Below, one piece after another: positions 1-11,902 of a stretch of 64,000 nucleotides of DNA; within the stretch, counting starts at the first letter, position 1, and each line of letters starts with the position of its first letter. The stretch is from Cephalotus follicularis (lineage: Eukaryota > Streptophyta > Magnoliopsida > Oxalidales > Cephalotaceae). Below the pieces are notes generated by a model that was given only the letters and a program-made list of their open reading frames with translations, had not been told where the DNA came from and ran no database searches. The stretch is taken from positions 1 to 64,000 of the forward strand of contig BDDD01001977.1 in assembly GCA_001972305.1 (NCBI GenBank), in the 5' to 3' direction. Made by a program: the position numbers and the translations under genes.

Positions 1-1825
1 CAAAACATACATTTTCGTGTAAAATAATGATTTGTTATAAAATCATGTATGCACTTCTAAAATGATAAAACACTTTAGAAATCAATCACATTTCAATCCA
101 AAATTCAATCCACAATAGTTATGCAAGCAAACAGATGCTCAAATGCAAATAGACCCTTTTGGCATCAACGTGTTCCGTCTGGGCGTCAACGCGTATATCA
201 GTCCTCTTAGGCGTCAACGTGTAACTTATGCGTCAACGCGCATGGCAATCCTTCTGGGCGTCAACACGTAACCTAGGCGTCAATGTGTATAATAGACCTT
301 TAAGCATCAGTGCTTCAATCCTTTGCGTTGACACTCTAAAGCAGGAACCTTAGGCATCAACGTTTATCTCTTTTTGGCGTCGACGCTATAAGGTAGGAAC
401 CTTAAGCATCAGTGCCTTATCTATGGGCGTCAATGCTTAAAGCGTCTTCTTCCCTGCATCACAGGTCAAGGCGTCGACGTCTTTTCCTCTAAGCATCGAT
501 GTCTAACTAACCATAACAATATCGCAATGCACCAGTGTCTCAAACCAGTAGGAATCATGCATACAACACATGCAAATCAATCCATTTTCACTCCAAGTCA
601 TACCATGCATACAGGTTATGGAAAACCTCAACATGCAAAATCACAATCCAACATTCATGCATTTCACCAAATGAACATCCACTATTTTTTGAACTCAAAA
701 TACAAGTATATAGTCCCTACCTTATATTCCAAGTTATGAATCTAATCCCACCTCTTTAAGACCCATCGACTAGTAGCTTTGCGCTCCCCGGTCCGGCACA
801 GTTGATCCAAGTTCGAGCTTCCAACTCCCAAGTTTTCAAGCTTTTACTAGTTCAACAATGGAGAGAGTGGTTCTCTTTCTTTCTCCCTTTCTTCCTCTTT
901 CAGGCACTGAAGGAAGGAGATGAGAGGTGTGCATTTATGGAGTTTTTCTCTCTCTCTCTCTCTCTTTCTCTCACGCACGCAAGGCGCCATGCGTCTCTAT
1001 CTCTTTCGCCTGCACAACGTCCCTTCTATCTCGTCTCTCTGCTATTTCAGTTCTTGGGGAAGAGATAAAGCATCTCACACCTGTCCCTCACGCGTCTTTT
1101 GTCAGTATTTGTGTCTTATTCTACCAACAGTTTAGGCATCGACATCAAGCCTTAGGCGTTGACCACTCTTCTTAGCGCTAACAGGCTCATCGAACCACGT
1201 TAACACTCCTCCCTTGGCGTCGACGCGTTTGGGCAAGGACCCTTAGTGTCGCGCCTTATTTCCTGGCATTGACATTACTTCATGGCGTCGACACTTTAAG
1301 GCCAGAAGCCTTAAGCGTAGTGTCTACTCTTTGGCGTTGATGCCATTTCCTGGCGTCGATGCTCAACACCCTTTTTCTTGCATCCTAATCCAACAAAACA
1401 ATCTTAACATTCTTTACTCAAAATTCAAAACCATAAGTCAGAAAAATCCATTATTCTTATTAATTCATCATAAGATTACAAGGAAAATTACAATAATACA
1501 TAAATGGAATTTCTGGGCATTACACTAGCGGTCATAGAGACTCCTAGTTGCAGCTATCTTTGAAGATTGAAGACGTTGGACCTTTTGCCTTATATCTAAC
1601 ATGTATAAGTATTGCATTGACTTGGATATATATTGTACCTAAATTCAGCATTGTAATAACTTGTATTGATTTCTATCATTACTTTTATAAACTTGATGTA
1701 TGTTTGTAATGAAGTTTTAAATTATTCTATATTTTGATATACTACCTAGGCCAGACTATTATTTACTGATTGTATTTTACTGAAGGTAACGCTTCGGGTT
1801 TGTTACTCGAATGCGGGGTGTTATA
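1..1825 (+). mobile_element. Gypsy element A, 3' part of the 5' LTR (cut by window start)
   Basis: This is non-coding sequence that ends in GGGGTGTTATA, directly before a primer-binding site and a gag-like frame, which is the layout expected for a 5' LTR on the plus strand. The true LTR start lies outside the window. From about 160 to 500 and again from 1130 to 1370 it holds many degenerate copies of GGCGTCAACGCGT or GGCGTCGACGC, spaced roughly every 20-40 bases. A CT-rich simple repeat lies near 943-975. Short ORFs here are repeat-driven and not genes. LTR identity is inferred from position and the terminal motif. Confidence 0.7.
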
Positions 1826-1827
1826 GT

Positions 1828-1840
1828 TGGTATCATAGTG
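1828..1840 (+). other. Primer-binding site of Gypsy A
   Basis: TGGTATCATAGTG begins two bases after the LTR end. It is a mutated form of TGGTATCAGAGC, the tRNA-iMet primer site common in plant LTR retrotransposons. Confidence 0.7.
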
Positions 1841-1937
1841 ATTGTCGGTCGGTTAGGTTAAGTATTGAATTGTAGTTACAAGTCCAAACTGAATGATTCC
1901 TACTATGAATCTAACATTTTTCTTTATAAGGTAGATA

Positions 1938-3130
1938 ATGGACGATGGAGGAAAACGTGTTTGTAGAGGTAGATGGAATGCTCTGGCTCCTGTTGTTGAC
2001 GATGAGTCCATACATGAAAATGCCTATCCTGAGTATAACCCTGATGCTCCACATCCTAGAGCTGATCATGATATATGAAGATAGTTATGTGCTACCATGG
2101 CACAATTGGGGAATCTCATGGGACGCAGAGCGACTAAAGCGAAACGGAAGCCACGAAAGGATAGTTCTTTGAATCATTTCTTGAAGCCGCAACCTTTAGC
2201 TTTCTTGCAACTCCTAGATACTTCTATAACATAGTTTTGTCTTCTTCAACTAGAGAAGATCTTTCAAGCCATGGAGCTTGATGATGACCAGAAGCTAGTC
2301 TTGCCAGTGTACATACTACAAGGCGAACTTGAGCATCGGTGGGCTATGGTCAATGTTGATTGTACGAGGAATGGGAGGACCACTTTTTTGATAGAGTTCA
2401 ATGCTTGATTTTTCCTTTAGGATGAAAAGGACAAAAGGGAGATTGAGTTTGCCAACTTGGTTCAGGGGAGCATGTCAGTTATAGAGTATAAGTACCAATT
2501 TATACAGCTAACTCGTTCTGCTCCGTATTTGGTGGAAGGACCGGAAAGTCGAGCTAAGAAATTCCTTCGCGGTCTGCTAATGGATCAGAGAAGACAATTA
2601 ACTCCTCTGGGTTTGATATCCATCATAGATATTGCTACTCGAGCTAGATAGCTTAAGGCTCTTGTAGAGGAGAGCAGACAGATGAGAAATGGAGCTAACA
2701 CCATACCTTCACCTCCTTCATGGCAAGGTGGTGGTAGTGGTAGCAACAGTGGTAAGTCATAGAAGACTGATAACAGTGGTTCTCCTGGTTCGTAAAGTGG
2801 TATTCCTTCTAGTGGTGGGAATCAGTCCCGGTTCTCAAAGAGGAGGGACTAGTCCCGGAGTTTCAGTCGATGTAACAAATGTAAAGGACCCAGTCAGGGT
2901 ACTCATTCCAGATTCTATGATACAGGTAACCAGCGTACCCGACACCTTGTATATGTTGCCAAAAGACCAACAACACATCAGACAACTACCGATGGAATTT
3001 GGGTTTTTGCTTGATTTGCGGTGCTACCAGTCTTCAACCAGAGATCGTCCTCAGAGTTATTTTCATAGAGGATCAGCACAGACATCACAGCCTCAGACAC
3101 CTCAGGGGCAGACATCATAGAGACAATATG
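1938..3130 (+). pseudogene. Gypsy A gag remnant
   Basis: An ATG at 1938 opens a gag-like reading that is broken by several stops and frame changes. The recognisable part is 2250-2651, which has the capsid pattern LEKIFQAMELDDDQK, a YILQGELEHRWAM block, and EIEFANLVQGSMSVIEYK followed by FLRGLLMDQRRQLTP. These match the gag capsid family seen in the better copies in this window (12448-13020 and 18604-19274, minus strand). The 2690-3130 part is rich in Ser, Gly and Gln, as expected of a gag tail, but no intact CCHC knuckle is seen. It cannot make a functional protein. Confidence 0.75.
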
Positions 3131-3186
3131 GTGATGCACTATCATCTTCTCATAAGAATTATCAGTCCAAAGGGAAGCAGGTTACA

Positions 3187-3640
3187 AGTCCTACACCAAC
3201 TGTACATGCTAGAGTCTTTGCCATTGATCCAGGTATTGAAACTGGGATGAACTTAGTTATTGGAGGCATTATTCGACTTTTCCACCTCATTGCACTGGTT
3301 CTGATAGATCTAGGCACATCCCGCTCATTTATTGCATCACACATTATTCTTAACATGGGTTTGATGCTTGATTGTTTATCTTTCCTCTTGTAGGTTAGTA
3401 CACTTCTCGGTGAGTCAGCGACCACCGATCGAGTATGTAGAGATTATACTCTGGAGATTGACAGGCATTGCTTATGAGCCAACCTTATTGTCCTCCCCAT
3501 GCAAGACCTTGATTTTATTATTAGGATGGATTGTCTATCTGTACACTATAATCAAATCGATTGTTATTAGAGAGTGGTGACCTTCTATCCACCCGGCCAG
3601 CCACCTTTCTGATTTGTAAGAACCTTATAGCAATATATGC
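3187..3640 (+). pseudogene. Gypsy A aspartic protease remnant
   Basis: Reading through stops, the region has VLIDLGTSRSFIASH, where the catalytic Asp-Ser/Thr-Gly triad of retropepsins has become Asp-Leu-Gly. It continues with VSTLLGESATTDRVCRDY and ANLIVLPMQDLDFII, the usual downstream protease blocks of plant Gypsy elements. At least four in-frame stops are present. The same domain in element C is at 11393-11902 on the minus strand. Confidence 0.7.
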
Positions 3641-3828
3641 AAACAGACTACTGAGACAGGGTTGTCGGGGATTCTTACACGTGATTGACCATGACAGATG
3701 GCAACTGAGTCTGCAGGATATTACAATGGTATGCGATTTTGGAGACGTGTTACCTCAGGACTTGACATCTTTACCACTAGACCAAGAGACGGAGTTTGTT
3801 ATTGACCTTTTTCCAGGGACAAATTAAG

Positions 3829-4224
3829 TTTCCAGAGCACCATATCGGATAGCACCAATTGAATTGAAAGAATTGAAAGTACAACTACAACACCTTCTTG
3901 ACAAAGGTTTCATACGACTGAGTGTTTTACCTTGGGGAGCACCAGTCCTTTTTGTAAATAAGAAAGATGGATCACTGAGGATGTGCATCGATTAACAGCA
4001 GCTTAATAGTGTCATAGTGAAGAACAAGTGTCCTCTGATACATATCGATGAGTTGTTTGACCAGATAAATGGTGCTACAGTGTTTCGAAGCTCTATTTGA
4101 GATCGACTTACCACTAGCTAAGAGTCAGACATCGTGACATTGGGAAAATTGCTTTTAGTTCCCGATACAGCCCTTATGAGTTTCTAGTTATGCCTTACGA
4201 CGTGACTAATGCACCTGTTGTCTT
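3829..4224 (+). pseudogene. Gypsy A reverse transcriptase N-terminal remnant
   Basis: The frame shows the start of a Gypsy [49 protein letters not shown], then a stop where YRQLN is expected, and [15 protein letters not shown]. After a frame change the [13 protein letters not shown] block (palm domain) is still readable, and homology stops at about 4224. The catalytic FxDD motif, RNase H and integrase are absent because the sequence switches to an opposite-strand element there. Confidence 0.75.
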
Positions 4225-4560
4225 CCATTTCCATTGTGCCACAGGTAATGGTTAAAGTAAACCTGCTGGCCTTTGATGTTCTGCTTTAATTTGCTGACAT
4301 GTCAGATAGGAAGCGACATACTTAGCAATCTCCCTTTTCATACCATTCCACCAATATTCAAGTTTCAGATCCTGATACATCTTGGTACTTCCCGGATACA
4401 CCAAAAATCTGGAGCGGTGAGCTTGAGACAACAGCTCATATTTCAATTCCTTATCATCGAGGACGCAAATTATGTCTCTATATCTGATTAGTCCGTCACT
4501 TTGCATTGAAAATTCTGGTTTCAAGCCTCCTTGATCATTCATTGCAACCTTAAGTAACAA
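4225..4560 (-). pseudogene. Gypsy B integrase zinc-binding region, truncated
   Basis: On the minus strand this is the N-terminal integrase region: [19 protein letters not shown], then YWWNGMKREIAKYV and [17 protein letters not shown], the HHCC zinc-binding module that precedes the catalytic core. Reading on past 4252 after a stop gives a PLPVAQWKW block, so homology continues to about 4225. The DDE core and the C-terminal domain are missing because the element ends at the junction with Gypsy A. Confidence 0.8.
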
Positions 4561-6061
4561 TCCGTCCGTACCTTGTGCCTCTCAGATTCTTTCAAACAAC
4601 ATTGGACGTACCTGTATATGAGAGATCATTAGGCATGCTAACTGGCGACTCAAAGCGTCTGCCACAACATTAGCTTTGCCTGGATGGTATTGGATTTCAC
4701 AATTGTAGTCATTGAGTAACTTCATCCATCTTCTTTGTCTCATGTTTAAGTCTTTCTGTGAAAACAGGTACTTCAGACTTTTGTGATCAGTATACACCTC
4801 AAACTTTGTTCCTTATAGGTAGTGCCTCCATTTTTGCTGAGCAAAAACTACTGCTGCTAACTCCAGATCATGAGTCCGATAATTTTCTTTATGGGGCTTC
4901 AATTTCCTTGAGGCGTATACAATCACCCTTCCATTCTGCAACAAAACACATCCCAAGCCACTGCCTGATGCATCAATGTATACCACAAAACCTTCATTAC
5001 TTTCTGGTAAAGTCAAGACTGGCGCAGAAGTCAAAAGATGTTTGAGCTCCTGAAAGCTCCATTCACACTGTTCGTTCCATTCAAAAGCTATATTCTTCTG
5101 CATCAATCGGGTCAGAGGAGTAGCTATATGTGGGAATCCTTCAACAAAACGACGGTAGTATCCTGCCAAGCCTAAGAAGCTTCGGACCTCTGTCACATTC
5201 ATTGGTCATTTCCAACCTTTAACCACTTCTATTTTTGAAGGATCCACTGACAATCCGACATTGGATATTATATGACCAAAAAAGGCTACCTCTGACAACC
5301 ATAATTCACATTTACTGAACTTGGCATATAACCGATGATCTTTGAGAGTTTGCAATACCAAGTGCAGGTGTTCTCCATGTTCTTCCATTGTTTTAGAGTA
5401 CACCGGGATGTAATCAATAAAGACTACGATAAAACGATCAAGATATGGGTTGAACACTCGATTCATCAAGCTCATGAATGCAGCAGGGTCATTGGTCACC
5501 CCGAACGGCATAACCACAAATTCATAGTGTCCATATCGTGATCTAAAAGCAGTCTTCGGGATATCTTCCTCTTGAACCTTAAGCTAATGATATCCGGATC
5601 TCAAATCCAATTTAGAGAAGACCGTCGATCCCTTGAGTTGATCAAACAACTCATCAATATGTGGCAGCGGATATTTATTCTTGATAGTCACTTTATTTAG
5701 CTGCCGATAATCAATGCACATTCTCAGCGATCCATCTTTCTTTTTAACAAATAAGACCGGTGCTCCCCAAAGAGATACACTCGGTCGGATGAAACCTTTA
5801 TCGAGTAACTCTTGTAACTGTGTCTTCAATTCCTTCAATTCAAGGGGGCGGGGGGCATTCGATAAGGAGCTCTTGATATAGGTGTTGTTCCAGGTAGCAG
5901 ATCTATAGTGAATTCCACATCTTTGTCGGGAGGTAAGGTCGTTAACTCTTCCGGAAACACATCCGGGTATTCACACACTACCAGAACATCATTCAAGTTG
6001 GGCATCCATCGGTTATTGTCTATGATATGTGCCAGATAAGCATCACAACCTTGCTTCAAGA
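4561..6061 (-). pseudogene. Gypsy B reverse transcriptase-RNase H remnant
   Basis: Minus-strand order is protease-RT linker (5835-6059, with [20 protein letters not shown]), RT fingers and palm (5584-5838, with [20 protein letters not shown] and [20 protein letters not shown]), palm/thumb (5206-5517, [13 protein letters not shown]), and RNase H (4582-5202, with [18 protein letters not shown] and [15 protein letters not shown]). The catalytic FIDD motif reads FIDY, so one metal-binding aspartate is lost. Small frame changes lie between the blocks. The remnant is a decayed minus-strand Gypsy pol. Confidence 0.85.
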
Positions 6062-6062
6062 T

Positions 6063-6512
6063 TCAGTCAGCCTGTATAGCATATATCATTTGAATCGGCT
6101 GGCATTCCAAGGTTCCAGAAAACTGAAAAGGAGATTGATCTGGCACGTTAAAGGTTACAACCTTTTGTTTACAGTCCATGTAAGCATCGTGTGCCGCTAA
6201 CCAGTCCATTCCCAATATTGCATCAATTGTGCCCATCGGTAATACTATACGATCTGCCAATAGAATATGTTCATCGATACTAATAGCACAAGACTTACAC
6301 ACCCATTCGGAGGTAACAAACTCTCCTACTGGTGTGCTAACTTCTATAACAAATGGTAAAGGTTCCGGTTCTATATTCAATCGTTGTATAAAATGTAGTG
6401 CAATATAAGAGTGAGATGAACTGGAGTCTATGAGAGCCCGTCCTTCACAATGAAATAAGTAAACAGTACCTCCAATAACTGAGGCAGATCCTGCTGCAGT
6501 TTTCTTATCCAA
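6063..6512 (-). pseudogene. Gypsy B aspartic protease remnant
   Basis: A 149-residue open stretch carries ALIDSSSSHSYIALHF, the retropepsin site with its Gly replaced by Ser, then VCKSCAISIDEHILLADRI and AILGMDWLAAHDAYMDCKQK, the typical plant Gypsy protease blocks. It lies immediately upstream of the RT linker in the minus reading direction. The substitution at the active site suggests it is inactive. Confidence 0.8.
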
Positions 6513-7003
6513 GGGCTACACTCTACCTTGTACGGTAGGTGTTGATCCCATTGGTTGTTTCCCACGGTCTCCTCGTCCTGAGCTGGTGCTAGGATGACCC
6601 TGTCTTTGCTGTCTAGTATTACGATTTGATTGGGAACCTCCCTATGAAGAAGCCGCACTTTGTCCCTGTGAAGAAGCCGCACTTTGCCCTGACTGGTTTC
6701 CATAACCATATCTTCCGTAAGGACCTTATGCAACCTTATGATCCGTAGCTCCACATACCATACAATTTCTAACCTTTCACCAGTAATCATCGGAGGCATG
6801 GTTCGTACGCTAACAATGTATACACGGGTCATAAGAGGCCTGACTGCTGGACTCGGCAAGTCTAGATTTATTTGTGGTGACAGTAAGCTTCGATCTCTTC
6901 GTAGAGAGCCATGACCTCTCATCCTTTGTTGTCCCCCGAATCTGGAAGAACCAGCTGGACTGCCAACACTGCGTGAGGATCCACTCTGACCAGGGCTGCT
7001 GTT
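6513..7003 (-). pseudogene. Gypsy B gag C-terminal part, segment 3
   Basis: Minus-strand reading from 7003 down to the protease is low-complexity gag tail, rich in Ser, Gly and Gln. It includes a degenerate zinc-knuckle-like MVCGATDHK at about 6750 and stops in all useful frames. Its other end abuts the right border of element C's left LTR, and the same gag resumes at 15716, showing that C inserted into B's gag. Confidence 0.65.
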
Positions 7004-7008
7004 GTACT

Positions 7009-9413
7009 TGTAACACCTCGCGCTCGCAGGGCAGACACGTGGCATTACTCTCAATCCAATACACAATACAATGGTCGGGACTAGCAATATAAAAATGCGG
7101 AAAACTTAAAACTTTGCAATACATAACACTTATACAATACCAATTCATCCATACAGTACAATGAAAATCTTTTACAATACATTATCAATCCTTCAATACA
7201 GTATTACAATATAGTACATTCCGAACTTCACTATAATCTCATAACTAGTCCTGCGGTACCCAAGCAGTCATGCGATCAATCGAGTCTTCAATTCTTCTGT
7301 CCGCTGCTACCTGCTGCCCTACCTATGCCGCACACAAAGGTACAACACAGCCCCACCCCGAAGGATGGGGTTAGCCACACTGGCTAAGCAGAAACCCCAC
7401 ACAGCATGTATGCATGTACAATGTGCCATATCGGTGACAATCAATACAATATCAATGCATGACATGGCAAATGTACATGTACAATTGGCGATCAGACTAC
7501 CCGTATGACAGTGGCCCATAAAAGAGCATACGGATAGGATCTATAACAAGCAATCAATCAATGGCACACACTCAATGGTGGTGTATGAAACACCCAATCA
7601 ATCAATCAATATCCTATAGAGCGTGCGACCGATGTCAATTCAGTGTAAATCAGTTAGCAGTGATCAATCCCACGGAAGGTAGTCCTTCAAAAAGGGTAGG
7701 AGATCTACCCACGGTTCTTAGACTGATCAGGTCTGGAACACATAGATCTTCCAGCCTATGGTTGGGACAATATAATCTCGATGACCTACAACTGAGGGAG
7801 CTACTGATGCCGTTAGGGAGCTACGGCCCTCAGCGAGCGTCAATCGTCAATCAATCGTGCTCGTCAGCACATGCTCGTCAGCAAGACAATACAATACAAG
7901 AAACGATCGACGGAATAGGTGGACAAAGTCGACCTAACATGCCGACGTAAACCAGAAGGTCACTCTATAGGAACCATACAATACAATCAATCAATCAATC
8001 GAGTCAATACACTATTAAGTAAAGTCAATAAGTGGTGGTGTCCAATGGAGAAATGGGAACGTGCGTCCATCGTACCGACTTAGACTCACAACGACACTCA
8101 TGGCATAAGCAATCGATCAATGTATCAATACAACGTAGAAGCAAAGCCAATAAGTGGTGATGCCTAATGGAGGGATGGGAACGTGCGTCCATTTTACCGA
8201 CTTAGACTCACATCAACACTCATGACTCAAGCAATCAATCGGTCAGTGCAATCATTAAAACTATTTTCAAACACTTGAACACCTCAAGTGAGGCTCCGGT
8301 CAAGTGGAGATGTGAAAAGAAGTGGAAAAATAGCTTTAAAACAGTTAAAAACTCCTTTCAGAACATTAAGCATCGATGTCTTTGGTGAAAGACATCGACT
8401 CCTTTTTAAAACGGTGGAAATACGTCGATGTCTTTGAAAGACGTCGATGTCTTTCCCTATTTATGTAGAGAACTGGCCAAAGACGACGACGTCCTTGGAG
8501 AAAGGCGTCGACGCTTTTCAATAAAAACAGTCTGAGAATGCGCATCAATGTTCAGCATCGATGTCTTTCCAGGGGAGAAACATCTCGAGGCAAAGACGTC
8601 GACGTCTTTGAAAGACGTCGATGTCTTTGCTGCAGAATCAAGGATATAGCACTCAAATGAAAAAGACATCGACGTCTTTGGGCTAAGGGTCGATGTCTTT
8701 TCCGGGCAGAGTCGATTTTTTAGGCAGAAAATAGGGCCAATCTCAAGCCAAAATCCAATTAAAAGACATTCTTTGAAAACCAAAGTTTACAATCAATCAT
8801 TTGAGGTTAGTAAGACTAGTTACAACCTTCCAAATTCAATTTATATCCTTTAATTAACAATTAGGTCAAGGATTAGCTATAAACCCTAAAAACCTCAATT
8901 CACTCAATTCAATCATTCAATCAATCATGTAATTCAGTCAATCAATCAATAAAGCAATAGGCAATTCAATAAAGAAGTCCTACCTATCACTGAAGCTTCA
9001 AAAGTTGAGCTTCCAATCACTCAATCGGTTTCTATGTCGTTCAATCACCAATCCACTCCTTGCAGCCGTTGTTCTTGTCAATGGAGATGCAATCCGAGGC
9101 TGCAATGGTGGAAGATGGAGCTGCCAGCAAGAGGGAGAGAGAGAGGGAGAGGGAGAGAGAGAGGGAGAGAGAGAGAATGAGAAAATGAGAAAATGAGAAA
9201 TGTGAGAGTAAGGAGAGAAATAATTGACTTATATAGTCAATTCGATCAACTCTCTGAAACTCGGCCCAAAATCCCGACTATACATGCATGTGATCAATAC
9301 AATATCAATACGTATTAGAATACCTCAATTCAATATAGGTCAGTACGGTCCAATACGGTGCAATATGGTACGAGTACGCATGAACAGTACAAAAGGGAAT
9401 TCGGGTTGTCACA
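7009..9413 (-). repeat. Element C 3' LTR
   Basis: This LTR is 2405 bases long with TG...CA ends. On the plus strand from 8360 to 8710 it holds about nine copies of palindrome-like AAAGACGTCGACGTCTTT variants. A GA-rich simple repeat lies at about 9135-9180. The matching copy is 13336-15710, and a third copy in opposite orientation lies at 27938-30325. ORFs inside it, including one at 7561-7950, recur in all three copies and are best read as LTR sequence. Confidence 0.92.
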
Positions 9414-9427
9414 TTCTCCCCTCCTTA
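9414..9427 (-). other. Polypurine tract of element C
   Basis: The minus strand reads AAGGAGGGGAGAA directly before the TGTGAC start of the 3' LTR, the expected position and composition for plus-strand DNA priming. Confidence 0.85.
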
Positions 9428-9466
9428 AAGGAATCTGGTCCCCATATTCATCGTTCAAATGATAAA

Positions 9467-11060
9467 TCAATCAAATCGGAAAGGATATGTCTCTCTCATA
9501 TCGTCCTCGCGCTCCCAGGTGCGCTCCATAGAACCATGATACTGCCATAGAACACTGACCAAAGGGATGGCATTGTTCCTCAATACTCTGATCTGTCGGT
9601 CAATAATCTGTATAGGAGTCTCTGTAAACGATAAGTCAGGTTCCAACTGAATCTGACCATACTCAATGATGTGTGAAGGATCTCGAACATATCTCCTCAA
9701 TTGAGAAACATGGAACACATCGTGCACTCCCGACAATGCTGGAGGCAAGGCAAGCCTCTAAGCAAGTCGGCCAATCCGATCCAATACCACAAAAGGTCCA
9801 ATAAAACGAGGAGAAAGCTTTCCTTTCTTCCTGAATCTCATGACTCCTTTAATGGGAGACACTTTGAGGAAAACATGGTCACCAACACTAAACTCCAAGC
9901 CTCTGCGATGAACATCAGCATAGCTTTTCTGTCTACTCTGTGCGATAATCAGTCGGTCTCTTATCAATTTCACTTTCTCTGCGGTAATCTGTACAATCTC
10001 TGGCCCAAAAATACTCTTTTCACCGAGCTGATCCCTACAAACTGGCGATCGGTACTTCCTACCATATAGGGCTTCATAGGGAGCCATCTGTATGCTCTCG
10101 TGATAACTGTTATTATATGAGAACTCAATCAAATGCAAGTAGCCAACTACCTCCAAAGTCGAGTACACATGCTCGAAGCATGTCCTCCAATGTCTGAATG
10201 GTCCTTTCGGACAAACCATCTGTTTGGGGATGAAAAGCAGTGCTGAAACTCAATCTGTACCCATAGCTACCTGTAACTTCCTCCAAAACCCGAAAGTGAA
10301 GCGAGAGTCTCGATCCGAAACAATGCTGACAGGAGCTCCATGTGCTTTAATAATCTCTTTCATGAACAATCTGGATAACTTCTCTCTAGAATAAGTCATC
10401 CGAATCGGTATAAAGTGGGCCGACTTCGTGAGTCGATCGACCACAACCCATATACTATCATGTATGTCACGATTCAGAGGCAACCCAGACACGAAATCCA
10501 TGGTAATATGCTCTCATTTCCACTCAGGAATGAGCAAAGGCTGAAGCAAGCCTGCCGGTCTCTGGTGCTCTGCCTTAACTTGCTGACAAGTGAGGCATCT
10601 CGATACAAACTCAGCAATTTCTCTCTTCATGCCAACCCACCAATAGCTAAGTTTTATGTCACGATACATCTTCGTACTCCCTGGATAGACAGAGAGAAGA
10701 GATTTATGAGCTTGAGAAAGAAACTCTTCCTTCAACTCGCTATCGGCTAGAATGTAAATTCTGTTCCTGTATCTCAATAACCCATCTGTAGAGAGAGAAA
10801 AACCGGGTTTCAATCCTTCATCAATAGCATTAGCCACTTTCTGTAATTCAATATCCACTATCTGTGCATCTCTAATCCAGTCAAGCAATGCAGGTTGCAC
10901 CTGAATATGGGAAAGAGTCATACAAGATAGCTTGCGACTCAATGCATCTGCAACGACATTTGCTTTTCCAGGATGGTATTCAATGTCACAATCATAATCA
11001 TTAAGAAGCTCAAACCACCTTCTCTGTCTCATGTTCAATTCCTTCTGTGAAAAGAGATAT
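9467..11060 (-). pseudogene. Element C RNase H tail and integrase
   Basis: The minus-strand reading begins abruptly with [15 protein letters not shown] and [15 protein letters not shown], the end of RNase H. The HHCC region follows ([18 protein letters not shown], about 10560). The catalytic core shows Asp in MDFVSGLPLNRD and in VSDRDSRFTFGF, and Glu in TDGLSERTIQTLEDML (about 10220). The C-terminal part (9467-9748) has HDVFHVSQLRRYV and then a chromodomain-like LVSVLWQYHGSMERTWERE. The core residues are visible but frames shift between blocks near 10510, 10230 and 9755. Confidence 0.85.
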
Positions 11061-11392
11061 TCGGTAGTTAATACACATACGGAGCGATCCATCTTTCTTC
11101 TTGACAAAAAGAACAGGTGCTCCCCAGGGTGAAGCACTAGATCTTATAAAACCTTTGTCGAGAAGATTCTGTAACTGTATCTTTAACTCTTTCAATTCTA
11201 TCGGTGCCATTCGGTACGGTGCTCGAGAAATCGGTCAGTTCCTGGTATCAAATCAATCACAAATTCTATCTCTCTGTCTGGCAGCAACAACGTCAAATCC
11301 TGAGGAAAAACATCCCCGAACTCGTAAACCACTGGAATATCCTCCAGTTCTGGCCGCCATCTGTCAGTATCGAGCACATATGCCAGAAACCC
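11061..11392 (-). pseudogene. Element C reverse transcriptase stub
   Basis: Only the RT N-terminus is left: [10 protein letters not shown] in one frame, then [20 protein letters not shown] and [21 protein letters not shown]. At about 11060 the sequence jumps straight to the end of RNase H in another frame. Compared with the fuller Gypsy B copy at 4582-5838, the palm, thumb, FxDD site and most of RNase H are missing, roughly 1 kb. The copy cannot reverse-transcribe itself. Confidence 0.85.
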
Positions 11393-11902
11393 CTAGCATC
11401 CCTGTCGTAACAATCTGTCCGCATGCAAAGCCGAAATCATCGGAACAAACAATGGCTCTAAGGTGCCAAGAAACCGAAAAGGTGGTAGTCCCGGAGGACT
11501 AAAAACCACTACTTTCCGATGACAATCCACATGAGCAAAGTTAGCAGACAACCAATCCATTCCAAGAATCACATCTAGGCAATCCATCGGTAAAACAATA
11601 AGATTGGCTAATAAGCAACGATCATCAATCTCAACAATACAATCTCTACACACTCGATCGGTGGTCGCTGACTCACCGAGAGGTGTGGATACCTCCATAA
11701 AGAAAGGAAGGTACTCGGGTCTCAACGCAACATGGGAGACAAAATTCAATGTAATGAATGAATGGGATGAACCCGGATCAATAAGAACCCACACTGGAAA
11801 CTGAAAGAGTCGAATGGTACCTCCAATCACAACATCTGACACTGATGCAGCACTCGATTCCATAGCAAACACTCTAGCCTGAACTGTCAGAGCATAACTC
11901 AT
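11393..11902 (-). pseudogene. Element C aspartic protease
   Basis: An open stretch of 169 residues contains VLIDPGSSHSFITLNFV (active-site triad altered to Asp-Pro-Gly), VSTPLGESATTDRVCRDC and VILGMDWLSANFAHVDCHRK. The order and spacing match plant Gypsy retropepsins. It follows the gag zinc knuckle and precedes the RT stub. The Pro substitution probably removes activity. Confidence 0.82.

Noticed and set aside
7561..7950. 129-residue ORF that could be a gene
   Set aside because: The same sequence recurs in all three copies of LTR C (also near 13907-14269 and, inverted, 29340-29630) and includes tandem CAAT-rich tracts. It is LTR sequence.
8360..8710. CRISPR-like array of short palindromic repeats
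   Set aside because: Copies are diverged, irregularly spaced and inside plant LTRs. There are no unique equal-length spacers and no cas genes.
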